Below are positions 9,443 to 17,293 of a stretch of DNA of 64,000 nt, in pieces. This DNA comes from DYJB01 sp963777165 (lineage in GTDB: Bacteria > Chloroflexota > Anaerolineae > Anaerolineales > E44-bin32): positions 62,001 through 126,000 of the forward strand of contig CAVZPO010000023.1 in NCBI GenBank assembly GCA_963777165.1. The letters run 5' to 3'. A program made the translations under genes and the position numbers. A model generated the notes under the pieces. It saw only the letters and a list, made by a program, of their open reading frames with translations, was not told the origin of the DNA and searched no databases. Numbering within the stretch: position 1 is the first letter of the stretch; each line of letters starts with the position of its first letter.

Positions 9443-9841
9443 GTGAGATCGGGTGGCAGGATGATCCTCAGTTGGCTGATCACGGCGGCGGCATTGGTGG
9501 CTGCCGCGTATCTCGTCCCGGGCATCTCGGTTCGCGGCAATGACGGGCTGGTCGTCGTCCTGGTGATGGCGGCGGTGTTGGGGCTGGTGAATGTGCTCGT
9601 CAAGCCGTTCCTGTCGCTGCTGTCGTGCGGTCTGATCGTCGTGACGCTCGGGTTGTTCCTGGTCGTGATCAACGCCCTGTCGTTGTGGCTGGCATCGTGG
9701 ATCGCACAGAACGTCCTCGGCGTCGGTTTCATCGTGGATGGATTCTGGCCGGCGGTCTGGGGTTCGATCGTCGTCAGCCTCGTGTCCTTCTTCCTGTCGA
9801 CGGTGCTGATGAAGGACGCCCGCACGCCCAGTCATTCCTGA
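9443..9841 (+). CDS. Phage holin family 4-like membrane protein
   Basis: A 132-residue membrane protein with four predicted helices (about 8-28, 34-55, 60-85 and 105-128), matching the small four-helix family (PF04020-like) named after phage holins but common as a chromosomal gene of unknown role. AAYLVPGISV after the first helix and NVLVKPFLSLLS in the second half are typical. The start is GTG 9443, with GGAGAGG 5 bases upstream; ATG 9461 is an alternative. No phage genes are nearby, so a lysis role is unlikely. Confidence 0.85.
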   Translation: MRSGGRMILSWLITAAALVAAAYLVPGISVRGNDGLVVVLVMAAVLGLVNVLVKPFLSLLSCGLIVVTLGLFLVVINALSLWLASWIAQNVLGVGFIVDGFWPAVWGSIVVSLVSFFLSTVLMKDARTPSHS

Positions 9842-9857
9842 GCCGCAGCGCGCAAGC

Positions 9858-9885
9858 GTAGGGGCGATGCATGCATCGCCCCTAC
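9858..9885. repeat. Perfect 28-bp palindrome
   Basis: Two 14-base arms without a spacer, GTAGGGGCGATGCA and its exact reverse complement. It lies between the convergent holin-like gene and mscL, so it may end transcription, but it lacks a U-tract. The TAGGGGC...GCCCCTA edges look like those of small dispersed palindromic repeats; only one copy is present in this window. Confidence 0.7.
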
Positions 9886-9931
9886 GGTCCATTCTTCACC
9901 AGACTACGACGGATCGGCTCGACGAGACGGG

Positions 9932-10375
9932 TCAGGCCCTCAACTCTGAAGTGCACTGCGGGCAGCGCGTTGCCTTCAGGCTGATGGTCGACGTGCAGAA
10001 TGGGCACTCCCGCGTGGTCGGGGCGGGGGGCGTCTTGGGCGCCCGGGCCTGCTGGGCGCGGGTGACGACCCGGATCAACACGAAGATCACCAGCGCGACG
10101 ATCAGGAAATCCACCAGCGCCTTGATGAACACGCCGTAGTTGAGCGTCGGCGCGCCCGCCGCCTGGGCGTCCGGCAGGCTGGCGTAGGTGACGCCGGACA
10201 GGCTGATGAACAGACTGCTGAAATCCACCCTGCCGAACAGCAGGCCCAGCGGCGGCATGATGATGTCGTTGACCAATGAGGTGACGATCTTGCCGAAGGC
10301 TGTCCCGATGATGACCGCGATCGCCAGATCGAGGACATTCCCGCGCAACACGAACGCTTTGAAGTCCTTGAGCAT
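9932..10375 (-). CDS. mscL: Large-conductance mechanosensitive channel MscL
   Basis: Pore protein that opens under membrane tension to release solutes during osmotic down-shock. It has 147 residues. The N-terminal helix and TM1 carry LKDFKAFVLRGNVLDLAIAVIIG, the family signature; TM2 (about 82-105) is followed by a basic stretch. Unlike the short E. coli protein, the C-terminus ends in a zinc-ribbon-like segment with two CxxC pairs (CPFC and CPQC). The ATG has GGAGG 7 bases upstream. It is convergent with the holin-like gene. Confidence 0.96.
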   Translation of the reverse strand: MLKDFKAFVLRGNVLDLAIAVIIGTAFGKIVTSLVNDIIMPPLGLLFGRVDFSSLFISLSGVTYASLPDAQAAGAPTLNYGVFIKALVDFLIVALVIFVLIRVVTRAQQARAPKTPPAPTTRECPFCTSTISLKATRCPQCTSELRA

Positions 10376-10775
10376 TGCTCTGCCTCCTCAGGCTAAGGCC
10401 GGCATCTCGGATTCGGCCGGCTGGGATATGGCCGGTCGGCTACCGCTCGATTCTACATGACCCGGTCGCTGGCCTAGACGCATCCGGCGCCGGCCCAACC
10501 CGGATCGCCGGAATTGCGTATAGCCGGACATTTCCACGCCGTATCACGCTCAAACCCGCAGCTCGTGGCAGGGCCCGTTGGAAGAAACGACCAGTGGCTT
10601 TGCCCGGTTGCGCGCGGTGCATGACCGGTTCGGGCGAACCCGGTGAGGAAGGAGCGCATGCTATAATGCCGCGAATGCAGGTCGGCCTTCACCTCGCCAA
10701 TTTCTCCCGCATCAGCAGCGGTGTACCGGCCCTCCGGGGCAGCGCCCCTCCGATACGCACGACGCCCGCATCATT
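10376..10775. other. 400-base intergenic region with divergent promoters
   Basis: Separates divergent mscL and thpR. No gene is recognised. It holds the mscL ribosome site next to 10375, a minus-strand TGTAGAAT at 10450-10457 that could be the mscL -10, and a strong extended -10 for thpR at 10659-10667. The centre (10460-10640) shows nothing I can name. Confidence 0.6.
10659..10667 (+). promoter_or_regulatory. Extended -10 element of the thpR operon
   Basis: TGCTATAAT, a consensus -10 with the TGn extension. No good -35 is visible, which is usual for extended -10 promoters. It would give a leader of about 100 bases before thpR. Confidence 0.5.
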
Positions 10776-11378
10776 GTGCCGGTGACATTGACCACGTTTC
10801 GAGCGTTCATCGCCGTCGATCTCTCGTCCGAGATCCGGACGGAGATCGAGGCGCTTGTCGCCCGCCTCCGGCGCATGCCGGGGCAGGAGTGCATGCGCTT
10901 TGTGTCGGCCTCCGGCATCCATCTGACCCTCAAGTTCCTGGGCGACATCCCGGCCGAAATGGGAGAGAGACTCCGGCAGGCGCTGGGGCGAGCCTCGGCT
11001 GCGCGGCGGGCCTTCAACGTTCGAATTCGCGGCGCAGGCTGCTTTCCGGACGTCCGACGACCCCGGGTGATCTGGGTTGGGCTGGAGGAACCGCGCGGAG
11101 AGCTGAGTACGCTGCAGCGCGCAATCGAGGCCGAGTGTGTCGCCCTGGGACTTCCCGCTGAGGACCGTCCGTTCAGCCCGCACCTGACGCTGGGGCGTGT
11201 GAGGCGCGAAGCCGGAGCGGATGCGGCATCGTTCGTCCGCTCCGTGCTCGAGCGCGAGCAAGCGGTTGACCTGGGTGAGATGACGGTCGACTCGGTTCAC
11301 CTTTTCCGCAGCGACCTGCGTCCAACAGGCGCCGAGTACCGCCGGCTGCATTCGGCCATCCTGGAGGCTGGTCGATGA
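10776..11378 (+). CDS. thpR: RNA 2',3'-cyclic phosphodiesterase (LigT/ThpR)
   Basis: 2H-phosphoesterase that opens 2',3'-cyclic phosphates on RNA ends. It has 200 residues and both catalytic HxT motifs: HLTLKFLGDIP (around 49-59) and PHLTLGRVRR (around 135-144). The N-terminal TFRAFIAVDLSSEIR is typical. The start is uncertain among GTG 10776, GTG 10782 and TTG 10788; none has a clear ribosome site. Its TGA overlaps the next ATG by ATGA, so the two genes are translationally coupled. It is the first gene of a three-gene operon ending with rsfS. Confidence 0.93.
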   Translation: MPVTLTTFRAFIAVDLSSEIRTEIEALVARLRRMPGQECMRFVSASGIHLTLKFLGDIPAEMGERLRQALGRASAARRAFNVRIRGAGCFPDVRRPRVIWVGLEEPRGELSTLQRAIEAECVALGLPAEDRPFSPHLTLGRVRREAGADAASFVRSVLEREQAVDLGEMTVDSVHLFRSDLRPTGAEYRRLHSAILEAGR

Positions 11379-11881
11379 GCCCTGAGTTTCGGCGACATGT
11401 GAGCGCGGTCGTCGGCGCGGCCGACGCATCGGCGGATGAGCTGCAGGCCGATGAATCAGTCGGCAGGCTGTTGGCAGAACGAGGGGTGGTCGTCGTCTGC
11501 GGTGGGCGCGGGGGAGTGATGGAAGCCGCTTGCCGCGGTGCGGCCGGCCAGGGTGGGATCACCATCGGCCTGCTCCCCGGTTCGGAGGCATCCGAAGGTA
11601 ACCGCTTCCTGACGATCGCGCTGCCCACCGGGATGGGGCAGACACGGAACGCCCTCCTTGCGCTGGCGGGGGATGCGATCATCGCCATCGGCGGCGGGCC
11701 GGGGACGCTTTCGGAGGTCGGGCTGGCCCTCAAGGCCGGGAAGCGCGTCGTCGGGCTCGGCAGTTGGCAGGTACGGGATCCGCGCGGCCGACCGGCTGCG
11801 ATTCAAACCGCCTACTCACCCACGCAGGCGGTCACGCTGGCCATGGCGCCACCGGCGCCGGGCCCTGACGGAGGGACATGA
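11375..11881 (+). CDS. TIGR00725/LOG-like Rossmann-fold protein
   Basis: A 168-residue protein related to the lysine-decarboxylase-like (LOG, DprA-like) superfamily. Nucleotide-binding motifs are present: VVVCGGRGGVMEAACRGA (about 38-55) and IIAIGGGPGTLSEVGLA (about 107-123). The second corresponds to the PGGxGTxxE motif of LOG enzymes but reads GGGPGTLSE. LOG enzymes release ribose phosphate from nucleotides; for this subfamily the substrate is not established to my knowledge. It is coupled by ATGA at both ends, to thpR upstream and rsfS downstream. Confidence 0.85.
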   Translation: MSPEFRRHVSAVVGAADASADELQADESVGRLLAERGVVVVCGGRGGVMEAACRGAAGQGGITIGLLPGSEASEGNRFLTIALPTGMGQTRNALLALAGDAIIAIGGGPGTLSEVGLALKAGKRVVGLGSWQVRDPRGRPAAIQTAYSPTQAVTLAMAPPAPGPDGGT

Positions 11882-12231
11882 CCATCGAACCCCTGGAACT
11901 AGGACGCGCCCTGACGGAAGCGTTGGCCGAGAAGAAGGGCGAGGATGTCCTGCTGCTGGATCTCATCGGCGTGTGCTCGTTCGCTGACTATTTCGTATTT
12001 GCCACGGGGCTCTCGGAGCGGACGCTGCAGGCGCTGGCGGATGACTTGCTCCGCAAGTTCAAGGGGGTCGGGCGCATCGGGCGAGCGCCCGCGGAGGGCG
12101 GAGCCTCGAGCGGGTGGATCCTGTTGGACTTCGGCAGCGTTGTGGTCCACTTGCTCTCTCCGGATCAGCGCAAATACTACAATCTCGAGGAGCTGTGGCG
12201 CGAGGGGCGCGTCGTCCTGCGCATTACGTAG
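11878..12231 (+). CDS. rsfS: Ribosomal silencing factor RsfS
   Basis: A 117-residue protein that binds uL14 on the large subunit and blocks subunit joining when nutrients run low. The family core is intact: DVLLLDLIGVCSFADYFVFATG, then GWILLDFGSVVVHLLSPDQRKYYNLEELW. Its ATG overlaps the stop of the preceding gene. In many bacteria rsfS follows nadD and yqeK; here it follows thpR and the LOG-like gene instead. Confidence 0.96.
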   Translation: MTIEPLELGRALTEALAEKKGEDVLLLDLIGVCSFADYFVFATGLSERTLQALADDLLRKFKGVGRIGRAPAEGGASSGWILLDFGSVVVHLLSPDQRKYYNLEELWREGRVVLRIT

Positions 12232-12236
12232 GTCGC

Positions 12237-12258
12237 GGCGCAGGCGCACGCCTGCGCC
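12237..12258. terminator. Hairpin after rsfS
   Basis: A 10-bp GC-rich stem, GGCGCAGGCG with its complement, around a CA spacer, 6 bases after the rsfS stop. It lacks a clear U-tract. Confidence 0.45.
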
Positions 12259-12307
12259 CATGTCCTCATCCCCACACTGTTCCGCTGCAACTTGGCGAGG
12301 AATCAAC

Positions 12308-12333
12308 CCGGCCGCTCCCTGGTGAGCGGCCGG
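12308..12333. terminator. Hairpin between convergent rsfS and ndk
   Basis: A 10-bp stem, CCGGCCGCTC with its complement, and a 6-base loop. It sits 27 bases beyond the ndk stop and could serve both genes. Confidence 0.55.
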
Positions 12334-12360
12334 AAGCATTCTGGCGTCTGCGTCCCGGGC

Positions 12361-12813
12361 TCAGGCGTCGAAGATCCAGCGGTCCTGCCCGCGCTCCCAA
12401 GCGATCAACTCCTCGGGCTTGAACCACAGGCCGACCTCGTCTTCCGCCGTCTGCGGGGAGTCGGAGGCGTGGGTCAGGTTGCGTCCGACGGTCAGGCCGA
12501 AATCGTGGCGGATCGATCCGGGGGCGGCCTCGGTCGGGCGGGTGGATCCCATCGTCTGACGCACGGCAGCGATGGCGTTCGGTCCTTCCCAGACCATCGC
12601 CATCACCGGGGCGGACGTGATGTACGCAATCAGGCCGTCGTAGAAGGGCTTGCCCTTGTGGACGGCGTAGTGCCGCTCGGCGAGGGCGCGGCTTACCTGA
12701 ACGAATCGCGCCGCGACCAGGCGCAAGCCGCGGCGCTCGAGGCGGGCGGTCACCTCACCGATCAGCCCGCGCTGGACTGCGTCCGGTTTGATCAGGACAA
12801 GCGTTCGTTCCAA
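12361..12813 (-). CDS. ndk: Nucleoside diphosphate kinase
   Basis: Transfers the terminal phosphate between nucleoside triphosphates and diphosphates through a phospho-histidine. It has 150 residues. The start region MERTLVLIKPDAVQRGLIGEV and NLTHASDS, with catalytic His at residue 115, are typical. The family more often reads NxVHGSDS, so LTHAS is a mild variant. Initiation is at TTG 12813, supported by GGAGG 5 bases upstream. It lies downstream of the DWL/TPR gene on the same strand but is separated from it by a strong palindrome. Confidence 0.96.
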   Translation of the reverse strand: MERTLVLIKPDAVQRGLIGEVTARLERRGLRLVAARFVQVSRALAERHYAVHKGKPFYDGLIAYITSAPVMAMVWEGPNAIAAVRQTMGSTRPTEAAPGSIRHDFGLTVGRNLTHASDSPQTAEDEVGLWFKPEELIAWERGQDRWIFDA

Positions 12814-12830
12814 AGCTGCCTCCGCAAACG

Positions 12831-12858
12831 CCGAACTCGGGGACGTCCCCGAGTTCGG
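12831..12858. repeat. Perfect 28-bp palindrome between the DWL gene and ndk
   Basis: Two 14-base arms with no spacer, CCGAACTCGGGGAC and its exact complement. It follows the stop of the DWL protein on the minus strand and may act as a terminator, with a weak T-containing tail (CGTTTG). It has the same size and design as the palindrome at 9858-9885, with a different sequence. Confidence 0.65.
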
Positions 12859-12881
12859 TCAAGAGTCGAACGATGGGGGCG

Positions 12882-13883
12882 TCACAGGTTGGCCAGGCCG
12901 TGTCGGTATGCCTCAACAGCTTCCGCCGCCTGATCGGCCTTCATGTACGCGTCACCCAATGCCTGCCAGAGCTCCGGTCTGTCGGGCAGCCGGCCGACGG
13001 CCACCTTCAGATCGACCAGCACCTCGGTCAACAGCGTACGCCGCCGGATCAACGCGCCATACTGTTTGGCCGCGCCCTGCAAGTCGTTGGACGCAATCGC
13101 CTGCCGCGCGGCAGCCAGGGTTTCCTGAGCAGACCGGGCGGTCGTGCGGGCCTTCGCCGGTCGGGGTGGAGCCGGCGCTTCCTCCACCGTTGGTTCGGGA
13201 GACGGCGGCTGAGCAGCGACTGGCGTCGGTGCCGGCGCTTCCTCCGCCGGTGGTTCGGGAGGCGGCGGAGCAGCGACTGGCGTCGGGGCCGGCGCCCCAC
13301 TTGGCATGGCAGCCGCAGCGCTCGGTTCGGGAGGCGGCGGGGTTACTGGGACCGCCGCAACAGGCTCAGGGATGACCGGCGCCCGAGTTTCGGCCGGAAT
13401 GACATCGGCCGGACGCACTGGCTCCAGCGCCTGTGGCACTGGCTGCGGCGCGCGTTCAGGCGCCTTGGGGGCTTCCACCGGAGCGCGGAGCCACTCGGGA
13501 ACGACGATCTCCGATTCGGGCGCGACAAGACGGTCTGCCGTGGGCTCGCTCGGGCGCATCCAGGTAGGCTCAGGCGCGGGAACCGGCGGAGCGGGCTCGG
13601 GCTCCAGCGGTATCGGGAGTTCGCCGAAGGTCTCCTCCGGTTCTACGGGCACGATGGGTGTGGCGGTCGCGACAGGCTCGGCGGCCTTGAGGAGCCAGTC
13701 CGGCATCCCGCCGGTCTCTTCCTCCTCGTAGGTGGGTGCCGGCTCGGCCGCCTGCGCTTCATCGGCTGCCGTTAGCAGCCAGGCAGGCGTCTCTTCGACT
13801 TCATCGGACGCGGGTTCAAGCTCCTGCGGAAGCGCCGGCTCAGCCGATGGAGCGCGCAGCCAATCCGGAGTCTTCGTCTTCAT
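12882..13883 (-). CDS. C-terminal part of the TPR/'DWL' repeat protein
   Basis: Read alone this is a 333-residue frame that starts with KTKTPDWLRAP and continues the Trp-Leu motif series (PAWLL, PDWLL, PTWMR, PEWLR). A long Pro/Ala/Glu-rich disordered segment follows, then a C-terminal helical/TPR-like domain (about 245-333) with RPELWQALGDAYMKADQ. Its first residues overlap the last of the upstream frame (13840-13883) in a shifted frame, and the motif spacing continues across the junction. I therefore read it as the C-terminus of one protein of about 1,440 residues broken by a single base change near 13850-13875. An independent overlapping gene is less likely, as no ribosome site precedes its ATG. 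Confidence 0.75.
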   Translation of the reverse strand: MKTKTPDWLRAPSAEPALPQELEPASDEVEETPAWLLTAADEAQAAEPAPTYEEEETGGMPDWLLKAAEPVATATPIVPVEPEETFGELPIPLEPEPAPPVPAPEPTWMRPSEPTADRLVAPESEIVVPEWLRAPVEAPKAPERAPQPVPQALEPVRPADVIPAETRAPVIPEPVAAVPVTPPPPEPSAAAAMPSGAPAPTPVAAPPPPEPPAEEAPAPTPVAAQPPSPEPTVEEAPAPPRPAKARTTARSAQETLAAARQAIASNDLQGAAKQYGALIRRRTLLTEVLVDLKVAVGRLPDRPELWQALGDAYMKADQAAEAVEAYRHGLANL

Positions 13884-16800
13884 CGAGACCTTCGAGAGAT
13901 TCCGCCGGTCCCGGCGGCACCGGTGGTGTCGGACTCTCCACCGAAGCGCGGCGGACCACGGTCGAAGACGCGCTGGTCAACAACCAGTCAGGTGCTTGAT
14001 CCTCATCAGCGACCTCGGCCTCGGGCGGCTCGACCACTTCGCCCTCGGCTGCCAGCGACCGCAGCCAGTCGGGGACGTCTTCGTCCTCCGCCTCTTCGGA
14101 TGGCGCAGCCTGAGCGCGGGCCGGTTCAGGCGCTTGATCGACCGGTTGCCATGAGGGTGCCGCCGGTTCCGGCTGTGGTTTGGGCTGGCCAGCCAGCTGG
14201 TCGAGCCACTCCATGCCCTCTTCGGCCTCTTCGGGCGGGGCTGGGGGTTCGGGCAGGTCCCCGGGCGGGAAGAACGATGAAGCTTCTGCAGGCGGGCCCT
14301 CTTCAATCCCAGCACCCGATCCAGCTTCTTGCCTGGAGGCCAGCGCCTCCAGCCACTTCTGAACATCGTCCTCGCCCAATTCACCGGCCGTGCTGGCGTC
14401 CATGTTCCCGACGGGCGGCCGAGGCTCACCAGCGCGCTGGCCCCGATCGCCGCCGCGGCCGGCGACGGCCGTCCGGCCGCTCGGCGAGACGGTCGGTGGA
14501 CCTGCGGCCTCGAATTCCTTCAGCCAATCCGGCGTCGACGCTGGTTCCAGGGCATCCGGCGGAACGGCCTCCTCGCCGACCTCCCGCAGCCAACCGGTGG
14601 TCGCAACCCGGATCTCCGCCCCATAATCCACTCCGGGTTGATCTGCGACGGGCTGTGGGGCAAACCAATCGGGCTCGCCGGATTCTTCAGGCACGGTGGA
14701 TTCGTCAGGCACCGGGGTTTCGTCGAGAAGGCCCTTGAGCCAATCATCGGTCGCGGTTCCCGGGCCCTCGGGTTCCGGCGGCCGTGCGATGCCTGGCATC
14801 TGTTGAACCCAGTCCGGCTCCAACTCAGGCGCCGGTTCGCCTCCGGCGGCCATCTCCTCCAGCCACGAGGGTTGGGGAACTGCGCCAGTGGTCTCCGGGG
14901 GCGCCGCTGCGGCGAGCCTTCCCAGCCAGTCCGGCGGTTCGGATGTTGAGGCCTCGGTTTCGCCGGCGTCTTCCTCTGGCCACTCATCGGGTGCGCGCTC
15001 GGGAGGCGTCTGCTCCACGGCTTCGGGGCCGCGGCCGACCAGGCCTCTCAGCCAGTCATCGCCTGCTTCGGCGATTTGCGGTGAAGCCGGCGTGGCATCC
15101 GGAGCTTCGCCCATTGGCTCGGGTTCGCCGATGCCGCGCAGCCAGTCAAACTCCGCACCCGCTGCGCTTACGGCGGCCGCGGATGAGCCAGCGGCCTTGG
15201 GAGCGGGAGTGTCCTTGAGCCAATCAGGCGCGGTTGGTGCGGGCTCCGAAGGTACTGCTGAAGGGGGAGTGCCACCGAGGCCGCGGAGCCAATCGGGTGC
15301 CGAGCCTGCGTCTGGCTGGGCTGCGGCCTCCTCGTCCGGTTCGCCGATCCCCCGCAGCCACTCTGGCCCGCCCGAGTCGGACGCCTTGGGCTTGGAGGCG
15401 GCGGACGAGGACAGCCCGGCGAGCCAATCGGCCTCGGCCTGTGCCGAGGGCGCAGAGGTGGTCTCAGGGTCGGCAATGGCGCGAAGCCAATCCGGGGCTT
15501 CCGTGGCAGACGGAACCTCCGGGGCGATTTCGTCTTCTTCGTCGGGCTCAGGGGGCGGCTGCGTCACCCAACTGGGCGGCTCAGCCGCAATCTGCTCCTC
15601 AGACGCCGCTGCCTCAGCAACGCCCGTGAGCCATGCAGGAGGCGCTTCTGCGGCAGGCGGTGGAGCCGCGACAGCCTCGTCCTCACCGAAGAAGTCGCCC
15701 TGCGCGAGCCAATCGGGCTGTTCTCCGGCAGGCGGCGCGGGCTCAGGTTCGGGTTCAGGAGGTGGAGCTGGGGAGGGCTGCATGGCGGCTGCCCTGGCAC
15801 TTCGATCACCCAGCCAGGTGACGATAGTCTCCGTCGCACCTGGAGAAGGTTCCTCGAGCCATGTCGGGACCTCCGATCGCTCCGCGCCTTCCCTTGCACC
15901 AGGTGCCGGAGGCGTCGCTGCAGAAGGAGGAGTCAAAGCGGGTTCGGCAGGTTGCTCAGCGCCTTCCCCGAGCCAGTCCGAGGCCGCGGGGCCGGTTTCT
16001 TCTTCGGGCATCTGCTGCGGGGCGATGTCCCTCAACCAGTCGGGAATGTCCGCCGGTGCAAGGTCGCCTTCGCCGGCCGTCGGTGAGGCGGCGGCCAACT
16101 CGTCGTCCGTGAAGGAGACAGGGCCTTCGACTGCCTCTCCAGATGACTCGCTCCAGCCGGCTTCCCGCATCCAGGAGGGAATATCGGCCGGAGGTTCTTT
16201 CGCCCCAGCGAACGGATGGATGCCGACGGCTGGCTCCTCCGTCGAGGAGGGGGCAGCCGGCTGGTCTTCAGGCGATGGGCCAGGAGAGTCAGGGGCAAGC
16301 CAGGTGGGAAGTGGGCCCTCGGGCGCGGCGGAAGGCCTTTGCTCCGCGCGCAGGCCGGCTCCCAGTGAGTCAGACCAACTCGCCCGGGGAAGGTTGGGGG
16401 TCGCGACCGGGTGTCCCGGTCGCCATTCAAGCTTCAGCAAGTGGACCGAGCCCGGATCGACCGTGCTAGGCTCGACCATGGCGGTTTCGACAAACGCGGC
16501 GTATGGGTCGAGCGCCGCCAGGCGGCGGTGGGAGGGCGTGGCCTCGTCTGTCCGACCGATTCCCTGCAGGAAGCCCGCAGCAATGCGGTTCGCATCGCGG
16601 CAGTAGGGCAGCTTCTCCAGGATCTGCTGGCCGACCTCGGCCGCCTGCTCCTTCTGATCGGTCCGCCAGTACAGGTTGGCGAGCAGAACCTGCAAGTCTG
16701 GCCGGTCCGGGTCCTCTTGAAGCGCTGAGCGCAGCTCAGCGATGGCCTGCGGGTACAGTTCCCCGTGAGCGTACATGCGCGCCAGCGCGCCGCGCGTGAG

Positions 16801-17190
16801 GCGAACTTTGTGCGGCTCGAGGCCGTCCCGCTTTCCGATCAGCCGACGCAGCTCCTGCTGGATGGCGGGGTTGGCGGGATTGGTCTCGAACGCGCGTTCC
16901 ATGTGCCAGATGCTGGCGTCGAGGTTGCCTTCGTCCTCGCGGACGATCGACATCCCGATGTGGGCGACGAAATCATCGGGGATGGCCGACAGGACGCGCT
17001 GAAACAGATCGGCCGCATCGCCGTAGCGCTTGGCCTCGAGGTATGCCTTCCCAAGCAGTCGGTAGGTGTCGAGGTGCTTCGGGTAGGTCTCGAGGACGTG
17101 GCGGGAGTGTGCAATGGCCTCGTCGAGCTGCTCGTGCTCGACCAGGTCATCGATCTCCTTGACATAGGCGCGCAAAGCTATTTCGGCCAT
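13840..17190 (-). CDS. TPR protein with about 30 [P/D]-x-W-L motifs (N-terminal part)
   Basis: A 1,116-residue frame. Residues 1-230 form TPR-like helical repeats (for example AIAHSRHVLETYPKHLDTYRLLGKAYLEAK), predicting a protein-binding scaffold. The remainder is Pro/Ala/Glu/Ser-rich and probably disordered. It carries about 28 short motifs of the form P-D-W-L-R/K/G roughly every 25-35 residues (PDWLRD, PTWLEE, PDWLRG, FDWLRG, DDWLKG), often followed by G-I/L-G or preceded by acidic residues. There is no signal peptide or membrane helix. The repeats look like multivalent docking motifs. The specific function is unknown; the reading frame and repeat pattern are certain. It continues in another frame from about 13870. 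Confidence 0.8.
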   Translation of the reverse strand: MAEIALRAYVKEIDDLVEHEQLDEAIAHSRHVLETYPKHLDTYRLLGKAYLEAKRYGDAADLFQRVLSAIPDDFVAHIGMSIVREDEGNLDASIWHMERAFETNPANPAIQQELRRLIGKRDGLEPHKVRLTRGALARMYAHGELYPQAIAELRSALQEDPDRPDLQVLLANLYWRTDQKEQAAEVGQQILEKLPYCRDANRIAAGFLQGIGRTDEATPSHRRLAALDPYAAFVETAMVEPSTVDPGSVHLLKLEWRPGHPVATPNLPRASWSDSLGAGLRAEQRPSAAPEGPLPTWLAPDSPGPSPEDQPAAPSSTEEPAVGIHPFAGAKEPPADIPSWMREAGWSESSGEAVEGPVSFTDDELAAASPTAGEGDLAPADIPDWLRDIAPQQMPEEETGPAASDWLGEGAEQPAEPALTPPSAATPPAPGAREGAERSEVPTWLEEPSPGATETIVTWLGDRSARAAAMQPSPAPPPEPEPEPAPPAGEQPDWLAQGDFFGEDEAVAAPPPAAEAPPAWLTGVAEAAASEEQIAAEPPSWVTQPPPEPDEEDEIAPEVPSATEAPDWLRAIADPETTSAPSAQAEADWLAGLSSSAASKPKASDSGGPEWLRGIGEPDEEAAAQPDAGSAPDWLRGLGGTPPSAVPSEPAPTAPDWLKDTPAPKAAGSSAAAVSAAGAEFDWLRGIGEPEPMGEAPDATPASPQIAEAGDDWLRGLVGRGPEAVEQTPPERAPDEWPEEDAGETEASTSEPPDWLGRLAAAAPPETTGAVPQPSWLEEMAAGGEPAPELEPDWVQQMPGIARPPEPEGPGTATDDWLKGLLDETPVPDESTVPEESGEPDWFAPQPVADQPGVDYGAEIRVATTGWLREVGEEAVPPDALEPASTPDWLKEFEAAGPPTVSPSGRTAVAGRGGDRGQRAGEPRPPVGNMDASTAGELGEDDVQKWLEALASRQEAGSGAGIEEGPPAEASSFFPPGDLPEPPAPPEEAEEGMEWLDQLAGQPKPQPEPAAPSWQPVDQAPEPARAQAAPSEEAEDEDVPDWLRSLAAEGEVVEPPEAEVADEDQAPDWLLTSASSTVVRRASVESPTPPVPPGPAESLEGLDEDEDSGLAARSIG

Positions 17191-17208
17191 GTCGATACCT
17201 TATGTCAC

Positions 17209-17237
17209 AGTATGCCGCACGTCCAACATTTATGCAA
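17209..17237 (-). promoter_or_regulatory. Putative promoter of the DWL/TPR gene
   Basis: On the minus strand, TTGCAT, a 17-base spacer and CATACT. The -10 lies about 18 bases before the ATG at 17190, so the leader would be very short. Confidence 0.45.
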
Positions 17238-17293
17238 GCGGGACTGCGGTGGCATGCAGGTGGCGCGTGCAAGAGCGATGCCGCATGAGATTC

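Noticed and set aside
9443..9841. Prophage remnant, from the holin-like gene
   Set aside because: No other phage gene is present, and this family is common as a normal chromosomal gene.
13840..13883. Two overlapping genes at the DWL locus
   Set aside because: The motif series and composition run on across the overlap, and no ribosome site precedes the second ATG. One gene with a frame break is simpler.
14888..16606. 572-residue Ser/Gly/Ala-rich frame opposite the DWL protein
   Set aside because: Its repeats mirror the codons of the DWL protein; it has no independent evidence.
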